Assembly (NCBI GenBank): GCA_024998595.1
Contig: JACOEK010000004.1
Coordinates: 434,001-498,000 of the forward strand
Length of the DNA: 64,000 bases
Reading direction: 5' to 3'
DNA from: Nitrospira sp.
GTDB lineage: Bacteria > Nitrospirota > Nitrospiria > Nitrospirales > Nitrospiraceae
Positions 8,420 through 18,530 of this stretch are shown here, in pieces. The translations under genes were made by a program, and so were the position numbers. Positions within the stretch are counted from its first letter, which is position 1. The number at the start of each line of letters is the position of its first letter. Under the pieces are notes generated by a model. The model searched no databases. It was not told where the DNA came from and saw only the letters and a list, made by a program, of their open reading frames with translations.

Positions 8420-9289
8420 GTGGAGCAGATTGTAAAACTCGACACGATAGCAGGGACGGCAGTTGAGCAGGAGCCGCTGCTTGTACTCCGCCCCAGGACG
8501 GGGTGGCAACAGCTCGGCCTGAAGGATCTGTGGCAGTATCGCGAGTTGCTATATTTCCTTTGTTGGCGGGATATCAAGGTTCGTTACAAACAGACGGCTC
8601 TAGGCGTGGCATGGGCGATTGTTCAGCCGTTAATGACCATGGTGCTCTTCAGCCTATTTTTTGGCAGGCTCGCGAAGATGCCTTCGGATGGTGTTCCCTA
8701 TCCACTCTTTGTGTTCACAGCACTGGTCCCGTGGATGTTTTTCTCCAACGGCATCACGCAGTCAGCCGGCAGTTTGGTGGAAAATGCCAGCTTACTCAAA
8801 AAGGTCTACTTCCCACGTCTGGCTGTTCCCATAGCGAGCATCATTGCCGGCGTGGTGGATTTTTTCTGTTCGTTTGTCGTGCTGATAATGCTGATGCTGT
8901 ATTACGGCGTGGTTCCCTCACTCTCTATTCTCACATTGCCGTTGTTTCTCGGACTGGCGTGTACAGCTTCCCTGGGCATCGGACTCTGGCTCTCCGCCTT
9001 AAATGTGCAGTTTCGTGATGTGCGGTACGTCATTCCGTTTTTGACCCAGCTCTGGTTGTTTGCCACGCCCATCGCGTATCCCAGTAGCCTGCTGTCCGAA
9101 CCGTTACGGTCGCTGTATGGCCTGAATCCCATGGTAGGGGTAGTTGAGGGGTTTCGCTGGGCCTTGCTTGGGACAGAGACATCTTTCGGACCAATGTTGT
9201 TGGTGTCCTCTCTGGCAAGCATGGTCGTATTGATCACCGGCGCGTTTTACTTCCGACGAATGGAAGTCACCTTTTCCGATAGGGTATGA
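8420..9289 (+). CDS. wzm: ABC-2 type polysaccharide exporter permease (Wzm-like)
   Basis: 289-residue membrane protein with about six hydrophobic segments between residues 60 and 280. The amphipathic N-terminal stretch with WRDIKVRYKQTALGVAWAIV and the later NVQFRDVRYVIPFLTQLWLF are hallmarks of polysaccharide ABC-2 permeases. It moves a lipid-linked glycan across the inner membrane, powered by the ATPase encoded next, whose ATG overlaps this stop (ATGA). The GTG start follows a GAGG-type ribosome site. Confidence 0.92.
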   Translation: MEQIVKLDTIAGTAVEQEPLLVLRPRTGWQQLGLKDLWQYRELLYFLCWRDIKVRYKQTALGVAWAIVQPLMTMVLFSLFFGRLAKMPSDGVPYPLFVFTALVPWMFFSNGITQSAGSLVENASLLKKVYFPRLAVPIASIIAGVVDFFCSFVVLIMLMLYYGVVPSLSILTLPLFLGLACTASLGIGLWLSALNVQFRDVRYVIPFLTQLWLFATPIAYPSSLLSEPLRSLYGLNPMVGVVEGFRWALLGTETSFGPMLLVSSLASMVVLITGAFYFRRMEVTFSDRV

Positions 9290-10638
9290 AGCGTATGGCT
9301 GATCTTGCGGTGCGTGTTGAAAAATTGTGGAAGCAGTATCGTGTCGGTCGACAACCGGAACGATATTCCACGCTACGAGATAGCATTACCAACGCTTTCC
9401 GCTCACCAGTTGGTGTTTTGCAGAGTCTGCTTCGCGGGCAGGGGAACCGGCGTCCGGCGGGTGACGATCATTTCTGGGCGGTGAAGGATGTGTCCTTCGA
9501 TATCCGCCGCGGGGAGGTCGTTGGCATCATCGGGCGCAATGGTGCGGGGAAAAGTACATTACTCAAGATGCTCTCGCGAATCACCGAACCATCGCTGGGT
9601 CAGATTTCGCTCTACGGGCGCGTGGGATCGCTACTGGAGGTCGGTACGGGCTTTCACCCTGAGCTGACCGGGCGAGAAAACATTCAGCTCAATGCAGCGA
9701 TCCTGGGGATGAAGCGTGAAGAGCTCGCCGCGAAGTTCGACGAAATTGTCGCGTTTGCAGAAGTGGAAAAGTTCATCGATACGGCCGTCAAACACTACTC
9801 CAGCGGCATGTATCTCCGGTTGGCATTTTCGGTCGCCGCTCATCTGGAGCCGGAGGTTCTGATTGTGGACGAAGTGCTGGCCGTAGGCGATGCAGCATTT
9901 CAGAAAAAGTGCCTAGGTAAGATGGAAGGGGTCGCCAAAGAAGGGCGTACCGTCCTCTTTGTCAGCCATAACATGCAGGCGGTAACTCGCCTGTGTGAGC
10001 GCGTTATCCTTCTGGATAATGGCGGGGTAGTGGGCGATGGACCAGCTGGTCAGTTGGTGACTCGATATCTTTCATCCAGCGAGGGGAGCACCAAGCTTCG
10101 CGAATGGGACGATCCCGTGCGGGCGCCCGGCAGCGATGTCGTACGTCTTCGGGCAGTGCGGACACGGGCAGAAGACGGCCAGCCGACAGATTTGGTAGAT
10201 ATTCGAAAACCCGTCGGGGTCGAAATCGAATACGACGTCCTCAAGTCTGGAAATATTTTTCACCCTTGCTTCAGCGTACATAATAGTGAGGGCGTGCATC
10301 TTTTTTCTGCACAGGATACTGATCGCACATGGATGCGCCAGCCGCGACCTGCAGGCCGGTATACCAGCACCGGATGGATCCCCGGAGATTTATTGAACGA
10401 AGGCGCGATGTTTGTAGGCGTGGCGATCTGGACTCTGGCTCCGGATATTTGCCACTTCTATGAGAGGGATGCCGTCGCTTTTCATGTCGTCGACTCCTAT
10501 GAAGAAGGATCGTCACGAGGGGGCTGGTTGGGAAACGTACCTGGGGTCATTCGGCCCTTCTGCAAATGGGACACGCAAGTCGAACGGAACATGCCAGAAG
10601 CGCGCCATACCGTACCTCAAGAGCAGATCAAGGTATGA
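9286..10638 (+). CDS. wzt: Polysaccharide ABC exporter ATPase with C-terminal glycan-binding domain (Wzt-like)
   Basis: 450 residues. The ABC domain (about 1-260) has Walker A GRNGAGKST near residue 83, the family-variant signature YSSGMYLRLAFS near 170, and Walker B VLIVDEVLAVGD near 190. The extension from about residue 265 is a Wzt-type beta-sandwich. In O-antigen exporters this domain recognises the non-reducing end of the finished chain. Its presence suggests export of chains already polymerised in the cytoplasm. Confidence 0.93.
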   Translation: MKRMADLAVRVEKLWKQYRVGRQPERYSTLRDSITNAFRSPVGVLQSLLRGQGNRRPAGDDHFWAVKDVSFDIRRGEVVGIIGRNGAGKSTLLKMLSRITEPSLGQISLYGRVGSLLEVGTGFHPELTGRENIQLNAAILGMKREELAAKFDEIVAFAEVEKFIDTAVKHYSSGMYLRLAFSVAAHLEPEVLIVDEVLAVGDAAFQKKCLGKMEGVAKEGRTVLFVSHNMQAVTRLCERVILLDNGGVVGDGPAGQLVTRYLSSSEGSTKLREWDDPVRAPGSDVVRLRAVRTRAEDGQPTDLVDIRKPVGVEIEYDVLKSGNIFHPCFSVHNSEGVHLFSAQDTDRTWMRQPRPAGRYTSTGWIPGDLLNEGAMFVGVAIWTLAPDICHFYERDAVAFHVVDSYEEGSSRGGWLGNVPGVIRPFCKWDTQVERNMPEARHTVPQEQIKV

Positions 10639-10762
10639 GCCATGATCACGGAGAGTATTGGTCACGGCGAGACTCGTGTCCATACTTACTGTCTCGGTGA
10701 GCGGCGATTTTCTACCCATTCCGACTGAGTAGTTTTTCCACTCTTTAGATAGCTCTCTTCCG

Positions 10763-11473
10763 ATGCCGGTCTTCAGAAAATTCATGCTCGACTGCGCCCA
10801 CTTCTTCATGCTGTGGGCCTGGGTCTGGCCGATCGGGCGTGTCGCGACATGGTGCGCAACCTGGTTCGTGCCTCCGGATCGGGGGCGTTCTTGCCTGGCT
10901 TGGTTCAACCCGCGAGGGTATGTGTCACTCGAAGCCACGATTCACGGCGCAGATGTCAGGCTGGGGAACAATGTATTTGTCGGTGACCGGGTCGTGTTGT
11001 TCCAGGATCGTGACGGCGGCCGTATTGAAGTCGGCAATGGGGTGCACCTCTTCGGTGATACGCATATCCAAACAGCGCAGGGCGGCGCAATTTGCATCGG
11101 GGCGAACACCCATGTTCAACCTCGCTGTCAGTTTACGGCGTGTCTTGAGCCGATCGAGGTGGGGAGCGGCGCACATATCGCCTCGGGTTGTGCGTTGTAC
11201 TCGTACGATCACGGGATTTTGCCGAATATGCTCATCGGCAAACAGCCGTTGCAGAGCAAGGGAAGGATCCTGATTGACGATGATGCGTGGTTGGGATTCG
11301 GAGTGATTGTGTTATCGGGGGTGCGTATTGGAAAAGGCGCGGTTGTCGGCGCCGGTTCTGTCGTCACCCGGGATATTCCGGATGGGGCAATCGCAGTCGG
11401 CTCACCCGCCCGGGTCATCAAAATGAGAAGTGAACTGCAAGAATCAGTTTCTGTCGGAAAGCTTCATTCCTGA
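10763..11473 (+). CDS. Hexapeptide-repeat acyltransferase
   Basis: 236-residue left-handed beta-helix acyltransferase. A hydrophobic, Trp-rich N-terminal segment (about residues 8-38) precedes hexapeptide coils from about residue 55 to 215. The likely catalytic His is in YSYDHGILP. The C-terminus has the usual GAGSVVTRDIPDGAIAVGSPARV closing coils. It probably O- or N-acetylates a sugar or glycan with an acyl-CoA donor, as WcaB/WcaF-type enzymes do. The exact acceptor cannot be told. No strong ribosome site is seen. Confidence 0.85.
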   Translation: MPVFRKFMLDCAHFFMLWAWVWPIGRVATWCATWFVPPDRGRSCLAWFNPRGYVSLEATIHGADVRLGNNVFVGDRVVLFQDRDGGRIEVGNGVHLFGDTHIQTAQGGAICIGANTHVQPRCQFTACLEPIEVGSGAHIASGCALYSYDHGILPNMLIGKQPLQSKGRILIDDDAWLGFGVIVLSGVRIGKGAVVGAGSVVTRDIPDGAIAVGSPARVIKMRSELQESVSVGKLHS

Positions 11474-11506
11474 GCCACAGCCCTCTTGACGTGAGTGATT
11501 GAGCCG

Positions 11507-13039
11507 ATGTCTGAAAAGACGAATAGGTTTGCCGGTCAGTCACTTGGAATCCGTCTCTTGTTTATCGCTGTGCTTGGGTGTTGCATAAGCCTGTCTACCC
11601 TAGAAGCGGTGTCTTCAACAACACCTTTCCCGGCCAAAGGCCCTTTGAGGCTACTTGAGTCAAACCCGCGTTACTTCACAGATGGGACGGGGAAGGCCAT
11701 TTACCTGACGGGTTTGCACATCTGGAACAATCTTCAGGATTGGAACCACGAACCGAGTCTGGAATATACGGCTTATCTCCGGTTGCTCGAATCTTATAAC
11801 CACAATTTCTTCAGGATGTGGACATGGGAGCATGCCGCAGTTCCTCAGCCGCAGGGAAAATGGCCGAATGATCCCCTGCCATACGAACGAACGGGGCCTG
11901 GCCAGGATCTCTCAGGTCTCCCGAAATTCGATCTTACGAAACTGAATCAAGACTACTTTGATCGGTTGCGATCGCGAGTGCAGGAGGCTGGGGATCGAGG
12001 CATTTACGTTGCCGTGATGCTCTTTCAGGGGTTCAGTATTGAAGGAAAAGGGGATCGCCCGAATCCTTGGCCTGGGCACCCGTACAACCTCAACAATAAC
12101 GTGAACGCGCTCGATGGTGATCTCGATCACGACGGGGAAGGCAAGGAAGTACATACGCTCAAGAGTCCGGCCGTGACAAAGATTCAAGAAGCTTATGTGA
12201 GAAAAGTTGTCGACACGCTGAATGACCTCGACAATGTTCTGTATGAGATCAGCAACGAGAGCCATCGAGATTCACAGGACTGGCAATATCACATTATTCG
12301 ATATATCAAGCAGTATGAGGTCGGGAAGCCGAAGCAGCACCCCGTGGGGATGACTGTGGAATATCCCCATGGAGATAACGCGGATCTCTTTTCCAGTCCA
12401 GCTGATTGGATATCCCCGAACGAATGGGCCATACCGGGAAGGCAGGATCAGGAGTCCACTTACAAAGTCTCCCCTCCGCCCGCGGATGGCCGAAAAGTCA
12501 TACTGGCCGATACGGACCATTTCTGGGGACTCGGCGGCACTCCGGAGTGGGTCTGGAAAAGTTTTACGCGCGGGTATCAACCCATCTTCATGGATCTCGA
12601 TGAGCCCCGGTTTACCAAACATCTGAAGCCCGAGAATCGTGAGATCTGGGAGTCCACCCGGCGCGCGATGGGACAGGCCTCGGTACTTGCCCGGCGAGTG
12701 CCGCTGGAGACCATGCTTCCCGTCACAGAGATCGCTTCATCCGGCTACTGCCTGACGAATCGTACATCGGAATACGTTGTGTATCTGCCCGTGGACTACT
12801 ATGGATCGAGTCGAAGAACCTTAGCGGGGAAGACACTACGGTTTCTATTCCGTAAGGAAATGATCAAGAAAATGGTGACGGTGGACCTGTCAGCCGCAAC
12901 TAGTCGGCTTTCAGTGGAGTGGTTCAACGTCGGTACAGGTGAAGTCATTGCTGCCGGTACGACATCCGGGGGCAACATCCAGAACTTTGCGGTGCCATTT
13001 AATGGGGACGCCGTGCTTTTTCTGAGTACTGATAAATGA
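11507..13039 (+). CDS. Secreted glycoside-hydrolase-like TIM-barrel protein
   Basis: About 510 residues with an N-terminal signal sequence (LGIRLLFIAVLGCCISLSTL) and a cellulase-like fold. FFRMWTWEH, YVAVMLFQGF, VLYEISNES and KVILADTDHFWG sit where barrel strands and catalytic residues are expected in apiosidase/DUF4038-like clans. The Glu of ISNES is a candidate acid/base, and the C-terminal 100 residues look like a beta-sandwich. It may trim or turn over the EPS outside the cytoplasm. GTG 11495 is an alternative start. Its stop overlaps the next ATG. Confidence 0.65.
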   Translation: MSEKTNRFAGQSLGIRLLFIAVLGCCISLSTLEAVSSTTPFPAKGPLRLLESNPRYFTDGTGKAIYLTGLHIWNNLQDWNHEPSLEYTAYLRLLESYNHNFFRMWTWEHAAVPQPQGKWPNDPLPYERTGPGQDLSGLPKFDLTKLNQDYFDRLRSRVQEAGDRGIYVAVMLFQGFSIEGKGDRPNPWPGHPYNLNNNVNALDGDLDHDGEGKEVHTLKSPAVTKIQEAYVRKVVDTLNDLDNVLYEISNESHRDSQDWQYHIIRYIKQYEVGKPKQHPVGMTVEYPHGDNADLFSSPADWISPNEWAIPGRQDQESTYKVSPPPADGRKVILADTDHFWGLGGTPEWVWKSFTRGYQPIFMDLDEPRFTKHLKPENREIWESTRRAMGQASVLARRVPLETMLPVTEIASSGYCLTNRTSEYVVYLPVDYYGSSRRTLAGKTLRFLFRKEMIKKMVTVDLSAATSRLSVEWFNVGTGEVIAAGTTSGGNIQNFAVPFNGDAVLFLSTDK

Positions 13040-14043
13040 GGCCACCATCCATGCAACCAACTACTCAACCATTAGTAACTGTGCTCACACCCGTGTACAA
13101 CGGCGAAAAATACTTGGCGGAGTGCATCGAGAGTGTCTTGGCGCAGACGTATTCGAACTGGGAATATTGCATTATCAACAACCGAAGTACCGATCGTAGT
13201 TTGGAAATTGCCAACAGCTATGCGGCCAGAGATCCGCGCGTTCGTGTGATTACGAACGTCGAATTTGTCGGGATCATTGAAAACCATAATATTGCATTCC
13301 GGCAGGTCTCGACCGAGAGCAAATACTGCAAGGTGTTGCACGCTCCAGACTGGTTGTTTCCGGATTGCCTTACGAAGATGGTCGAACTGGCTGAAGCCAA
13401 TCCAAGCGTGGCGATCGTGGGAGCCTATAGCCTTAAAAATGACAAAGTCATTTGCGACGGCTTGCCTTATCCAAGCACGGTCAAAAGCGGGAAAGAAATT
13501 TGTCGGAATACTCTCTTGGGGGGGAGTTCAGTATTCGGTACGCCCACAACCATTCTCTTTGCCGCGGATGTGGTTCGCTGCCGCCCAGATTTCTACAATG
13601 AAGGCAACTTTCATGCGGATTTTGAGGCCTGCTTCGACGTGTTACGAGATCGAGATTTCGGGTTTGTTCACCAGGTATTGACCTATTCGCGTGTTTTCAA
13701 AGGTAACGCTAGTGAATTCGACAAGACGTGTCTGTTCCTTCCAGAAATCGAAACGCATTTGAAGTATGGTCCTGTCTATTTGACTGATGATGAGCATAAG
13801 AGAGAGATGGAGCGGATGTGGGCACATTACTACACGTTTTTGGGAACCAGTCTGTGTCGAAATCGAGAGAAGGAATTTTGGGTCTATCATCGAAAGGCTC
13901 TCAATCGATTAGGCTATTCTCTAAGGCATGAACGAGTCGCCAAAGCGGTTGTCATAAAAATTTTCGATCTCCTCCTGAATCCGCTCAATACCGCCCTAAG
14001 ACTCGCCGGAAGAATCGGGGGCCGGTTCACATACGCCAGGTAA
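13036..14043 (+). CDS. Family 2 glycosyltransferase
   Basis: 335 residues with a GT-A fold N-terminus: VTVLTPVYNGEKYLAECIES at about residue 13, a nucleotide-binding stretch (IINNRSTDRSLEIA), and a metal-site region HAPDWLFPDC near residue 110 in place of the usual DXD. It would transfer one sugar from a nucleotide donor to the growing lipid-linked glycan in the cytoplasm. ATGA overlap with the preceding gene indicates one operon. Donor and linkage are unknown. Confidence 0.85.
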   Translation: MRPPSMQPTTQPLVTVLTPVYNGEKYLAECIESVLAQTYSNWEYCIINNRSTDRSLEIANSYAARDPRVRVITNVEFVGIIENHNIAFRQVSTESKYCKVLHAPDWLFPDCLTKMVELAEANPSVAIVGAYSLKNDKVICDGLPYPSTVKSGKEICRNTLLGGSSVFGTPTTILFAADVVRCRPDFYNEGNFHADFEACFDVLRDRDFGFVHQVLTYSRVFKGNASEFDKTCLFLPEIETHLKYGPVYLTDDEHKREMERMWAHYYTFLGTSLCRNREKEFWVYHRKALNRLGYSLRHERVAKAVVIKIFDLLLNPLNTALRLAGRIGGRFTYAR

Positions 14044-14155
14044 TGCACGCTGGAGTCACGCGTGTACACGCATGACTGTGCCTGATGAGGCGTATGGTGG
14101 ATGCTGGCATCTTTTGATTTACAGATACATCGTAGAGAACATCGAATAGTCAGCT

Positions 14156-16039
14156 ATGTGTGGTCTCGCAGGGATGATAGGCCTGAATGGCCGAACTGTG
14201 GATGCGACGGCGTTGGAACGCATGGCATTCAGCCTTCAGCATCGGGGCCCCGATGACAAAGGCCTCTATGTCAACGGCGCTGTGGGGTTTGGATTCCGGC
14301 GCTTATCGATCCTTGATCTATCACCCGGCGGCCATCAGCCGAAGGTGAGTCGCGACGGGAAAGTCGTCATCGTCTTTAATGGAGAAATCTATAACTACAT
14401 CGAGTTGAGGGCTGAGCTCACGGCGCTCGGACATACGTTTGAGTCCAGCGGCGACACGGAAGTGTTGCTGGCCGCGTACCGGGAATGGGGGCCGGATTGC
14501 TTGCCCAAGCTGAACGGCATGTGGGCATTCCTGATTTATGATGTCGTGGAAAGGAAGGTCTTCGGTTCGCGAGACCGCTTCGGAGTGAAGCCCCTATATC
14601 GCTATGCAACCGGAGATATGGTGTTGTTCGGGTCTGAGATCAAGGCGATTCTGGAATCCGGATACTACCAAACCCGACTGAATTGGAACGTGGCAACCGC
14701 ATTCCTGCTACGAAGTCAGCTGGACGTGGATAGTCAGACGTTTTATGAGGGAATTGAACAGGTCCCCGCCGGGTCCGCATTCGAACTGTATCTGGATGGA
14801 CGATATCGGTCATGGTCATTCTGGTCTCTGGACGAGATCGAGCCGACGCAAGTACAGGAACCGATCGAGGCATTTAAACACCTGTTCGATGATGCGGTAC
14901 GGCTTCGGATGCGAAGTGATGTGCCAGTCGGAGTCTGTTTATCCGGCGGCCTGGACTCCACCTCCATTCTGTGCAGCATGGCCAAGCGGAAAACCGCACC
15001 CGGTCATCACCTCCAAGCGTTTTCCTTCATGAGTAAGGCGTACGACGAATCGCGGTACATTGCCGACACCATTCAGTGGACCGGGGCGGAGTTGAATCGC
15101 CTGGAAGTCGATCCGACGCTGCTGATCGGTAAGTTAGAGAAGGTGTTGTGGTACCACGACGGCCCCGTGCACAGCATGACCGCTCTTGTGGGATTTGAAC
15201 TGATGGGGCTGGCTGCTCGAACAGGCATTAAAGTGATTCTGAACGGGCAGGGAGCGGACGAGACTATCGCCGGATATCATTCGTACTTCGGCAGTCATTG
15301 GGCCGGGATGATTCGGAAGGGACAGTGGCTCAAAGCGTGGAAGGAAATCAAAGATCATTCCGCTGCATTGGGTTCGGACGCCTATCGGACATTCCTCAGT
15401 GCCGCCCTTCCCATGTTCACTGACGGAATTTCAGAGTTTTCAGTCTATCGACGACTTGCATTACGCAAGCAACAACGCAGTCTGAATCGAAACGGGTGGT
15501 TCACGCCTGAGTTCGTGGAACATCTTCAGCCAGAAAAGGCCGTCCGCAATCGGTTTCTCGAAGACGAGTTAAAAGCGTCAGTACGGCGAGACCCCTTACC
15601 TCTGTTTCTGCGGATTGAAGATCGAAACTCGATGGCCCATTCCGTGGAGGCGCGAGTGCCGTTTCTTGATTACCGGCTGGTGAGGTTTCTGTTCGGGTTA
15701 ACGGCCGAATGGAAAATGCATGGCCCGTGGAATAAGTATATCTTGCGTCAGGCGATGGCCGGCAGCATTCCGGAAAGTGTCAGGATGCGAGCTGACAAAA
15801 TGGGATTTCCTGTTCCGGGCAGACAATGGTTAGCCGCGGCCTTATATGAGCCGTTTCAGGATTTACTCGCCGGCCGGGAAATGAGAGAGTCCGGAATCTA
15901 CAACGTGTCCAAGATCAGCGAAGACTTGGACGCCAACCGGTCTGGAAGCAAAGACGAGTCCGTCGCCCTCTTCAATATTGCTCAGTTTCAAATGTGGTCA
16001 AGCCGGACTCATTCGGCAGTGACTCTGCCGGCGAGATAG
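14156..16039 (+). CDS. asnB: Glutamine-hydrolysing asparagine synthetase-like amidotransferase (copy 1)
   Basis: 627 residues. The N-terminal class II glutaminase starts MCGLAGMIG, with Cys2 as nucleophile, and covers about residues 1-200. The synthetase domain holds the ATP-pyrophosphatase loop VCLSGGLDSTS near residue 261. A conserved NGQGADE is near residue 364. In EPS loci these enzymes may amidate uronic-acid or amino-acid substituents rather than make free asparagine; exosortase-linked loci often carry them. A second, divergent copy lies at 18531. Confidence 0.85.
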   Translation: MCGLAGMIGLNGRTVDATALERMAFSLQHRGPDDKGLYVNGAVGFGFRRLSILDLSPGGHQPKVSRDGKVVIVFNGEIYNYIELRAELTALGHTFESSGDTEVLLAAYREWGPDCLPKLNGMWAFLIYDVVERKVFGSRDRFGVKPLYRYATGDMVLFGSEIKAILESGYYQTRLNWNVATAFLLRSQLDVDSQTFYEGIEQVPAGSAFELYLDGRYRSWSFWSLDEIEPTQVQEPIEAFKHLFDDAVRLRMRSDVPVGVCLSGGLDSTSILCSMAKRKTAPGHHLQAFSFMSKAYDESRYIADTIQWTGAELNRLEVDPTLLIGKLEKVLWYHDGPVHSMTALVGFELMGLAARTGIKVILNGQGADETIAGYHSYFGSHWAGMIRKGQWLKAWKEIKDHSAALGSDAYRTFLSAALPMFTDGISEFSVYRRLALRKQQRSLNRNGWFTPEFVEHLQPEKAVRNRFLEDELKASVRRDPLPLFLRIEDRNSMAHSVEARVPFLDYRLVRFLFGLTAEWKMHGPWNKYILRQAMAGSIPESVRMRADKMGFPVPGRQWLAAALYEPFQDLLAGREMRESGIYNVSKISEDLDANRSGSKDESVALFNIAQFQMWSSRTHSAVTLPAR

Positions 16040-16126
16040 TGTTCTGCGTGAGATGGCGCGACCTTCGACGGCGATTTCGTCATTCTTTCCGTATCAGCAT
16101 TCAAACAATCACGAAGCAGGTTCTCA

Positions 16127-17602
16127 GTGCACAGATCCGACTCACGAGTGGTCATGATTGCGTTTGGGTTTCCTCCTGAAGGAAACGCCGGTGCCTATCG
16201 CCCGTTGCGATTCGTCAGGCGTTTGGCGTCATTCGGATGGAACTCAACGGTTGTGACAGCCGCCCCCGGGCAATATGAGCGGTTCGATCCAACTCTGCTG
16301 GAACGGATTCCCCGGGAGACTGAGGTCATCCGGGTGAACAGCCAGGATCTCTGGCAACGGTTTCAGTCATGGCGTGCACGTGGGGGAGCGGGTGGTGCAT
16401 CGCAGAATCAGCCAATCAGTCACGGCCTTGGATCCACCGGGTCGCAGCCGACATTTCGAGGCACGTTGAGAGACCTGGTCCGTCAGGCTGAGGCCAGGTG
16501 GTATCACCCGGATATGGCAAGCCCCTGGATCAACCGTGCCGTCGATGCGGTGACCCGGGTCTGCCGACGAGAGCGAGTCTCCGTGATCTGGGCGACAGCA
16601 GGGCCCGTCAGTGCGTTCTACGTGGCGCAGCGAGCCTCCCGAAAGAATAACGTTCCTTATGTGTTGGACTTTCGCGATTCATGGACGATCACGCACAACG
16701 ATTTCGAGGCGAGACGTCCCGCCTGGGCGATCCGGCGTGACCGCAACAACATGTTTGACCTGCTGCACCAGGCCCAGGCTGTGATATTTCGTTATGACAG
16801 GGAAGCGGAGTGTTATTGGCAGGCATATCGTGGAGCTTTGGATGCCTCCAAAATATATATCGTCCCGAATGGATACGAAGCACCTATTGAAGCCGTTGCC
16901 GCTCCCAAAGGCGACCGATGTACGCTCCTCTATGCCGGTGTGGTGTCCGACTATCGATATGACACGTTTCTCGATGCGCTGGCTGGATTGAAGAGAGCCG
17001 ATCCTTCGCGCGCGCAGCAGTTGCGCGTGCTCTTTATCGGTGAAGGGATGAGCGCTCTGGCAAAGGCTGCGGAAAAAGTAGGCGTCTCGGAGATCGTTCA
17101 CATTGCCGGAGCAAAACGTTCGGATGAAGTCGCCACACTTCAACGCGACGCCCATGCGCTGTTGGTCTTTGGGCGCCCGGCCTCAAAGCCTGGCTATGAA
17201 CTGTTCGCCGGCGCCAAACTCTTTGGGTATCTCAAGACGGGGCGACCCATCATCGGCATCCTGCCTGACGACGAAACCCAACGAGTGCTTCGGCAGGTCG
17301 GCAGCCGCACCATTGCCGACGTGGAATCGGTTCCGGAAATTTGCGAGCTGCTGTGCTCGCTCATCGACCATTGGGCCGAGGGGACGTTGTCCTCACTTGC
17401 TCCGGACCGCAAAGCCTGTGAAGGCTATTCATCGGAGCGACAGACGGCAATTCTGGTTCGAGCGCTAGAAGGCGTGCCGGCAGAGCAACCGTTCATTCCC
17501 GGCGTGCAGTCGGTTCCGCCTAGCCTTCGCGGATTACTCGGCGATCAACGATGGCTCGAGGGAATTACCCCCCCCGCTGCCTATGCCTCCCAGGCAGAAT
17601 AG
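16127..17602 (+). CDS. Family 4 type glycosyltransferase
   Basis: 491 residues with a GT-B layout. The N-terminal motif IAFGFPPEGNAGAYRPLRFV binds the acceptor side. A donor domain from about residue 260 starts with CTLLYAGVVSDYRYDTF and continues through VLFIGEG and an ELFAGAKLFGYLKTG segment. It is longer than most GT4 enzymes because of an insert near residues 85-125 rich in Gly, Ser and Gln. The GTG start is not strongly supported, and ATG at 16154 is an alternative. The 3' end overlaps the next gene by 20 bases. Confidence 0.75.
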   Translation: MHRSDSRVVMIAFGFPPEGNAGAYRPLRFVRRLASFGWNSTVVTAAPGQYERFDPTLLERIPRETEVIRVNSQDLWQRFQSWRARGGAGGASQNQPISHGLGSTGSQPTFRGTLRDLVRQAEARWYHPDMASPWINRAVDAVTRVCRRERVSVIWATAGPVSAFYVAQRASRKNNVPYVLDFRDSWTITHNDFEARRPAWAIRRDRNNMFDLLHQAQAVIFRYDREAECYWQAYRGALDASKIYIVPNGYEAPIEAVAAPKGDRCTLLYAGVVSDYRYDTFLDALAGLKRADPSRAQQLRVLFIGEGMSALAKAAEKVGVSEIVHIAGAKRSDEVATLQRDAHALLVFGRPASKPGYELFAGAKLFGYLKTGRPIIGILPDDETQRVLRQVGSRTIADVESVPEICELLCSLIDHWAEGTLSSLAPDRKACEGYSSERQTAILVRALEGVPAEQPFIPGVQSVPPSLRGLLGDQRWLEGITPPAAYASQAE

Positions 17603-18461
17603 AGACAAACCCGTGTATTTTTGTATCCGTGACGATGACACCAGTTTTTTTACCTCGCCCGAAGAACTGGAAAAGGCCTACGGCAAGATCACGCAATGGG
17701 GTCCCGTCTCGCTGGCCATTATTCCCTTCTGTCAGGCCGGGAGAAGCAAAGGCGTTCCAAGTGCTCATCGAGACACCTGGTCTATCCATCCGCTCGAGAA
17801 AAATGAAGCCTTGGTGGAGTATCTGCGTCATGGCATTGCGAAGGGACGTTACGAAGCCATGTTGCATGGCTACAACCACGATCTCCCGGGCGTTCGCTGG
17901 GAATTCATGGATGGCGCCGAGTTGACTCGTAAAGTGCGGGAAGGCAAGCAGTACCTGGAGGAACTTCTCCATACGACTGTCCGGGTGTTCGTTCCACCCC
18001 ATAACGCGATCGGGAAGCGCGGGCTGGAGGCGATTTCCCAAGCGGGACTGCATCTGGGAGGGGTGGCAGGCATTCGTCGTGGCTGGTCATGGGCATCCTC
18101 GACCAGCGTAAAGACCTGGTGGTATCTCAGAAATCGGCGCGCCAGGGGATTGAGCGGCGTGCCCTGTGTGCTCGAGCTGGACGACCATAAAGAGCTTGCC
18201 GGCAACCCGATCACTCCACTGGCCAGGTTAGAGGAGAATTTGAAACGATTCGATGAAGCCTGCGCGGTGGGCGGTGCATTTTGTGCCGCGACGCACTATT
18301 GGGAATTTGATGAGGCGACCGGCGATCCTCACGCCCCGACCGTTGCAGACCACCTCCATAAACTCATCCAACGTGCCATGGCCGATTCAAGCGTCCGATG
18401 GGTGCAGGTTGGTACGGCGCTTCTCAATTCAGGTTCCGCGGCTTCGGTTCTCGCGCGATAA
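17583..18461 (+). CDS. NodB/DUF2334-like polysaccharide deacetylase
   Basis: 292 residues with the hallmarks of a CE4-like fold. FCIRDDDTSFF gives the catalytic and metal-binding Asp residues near residue 17. MLHGYNHDLPG gives the two His ligands near residue 98, and VFVPPHNAIG follows near residue 140. No signal peptide is visible, so it probably acts in the cytoplasm on a lipid-linked sugar or intermediate. It overlaps the upstream glycosyltransferase, so the two are co-translated. It is one of three such proteins in the locus. Confidence 0.75.
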   Translation: MPPRQNRDKPVYFCIRDDDTSFFTSPEELEKAYGKITQWGPVSLAIIPFCQAGRSKGVPSAHRDTWSIHPLEKNEALVEYLRHGIAKGRYEAMLHGYNHDLPGVRWEFMDGAELTRKVREGKQYLEELLHTTVRVFVPPHNAIGKRGLEAISQAGLHLGGVAGIRRGWSWASSTSVKTWWYLRNRRARGLSGVPCVLELDDHKELAGNPITPLARLEENLKRFDEACAVGGAFCAATHYWEFDEATGDPHAPTVADHLHKLIQRAMADSSVRWVQVGTALLNSGSAASVLAR

Positions 18462-18530
18462 GGTCAGCCCGCGCCATCCCATCAGCGTAGGACAGGATTC
18501 CCGCTTCAACAGCGATCGGACGAGGTACAT

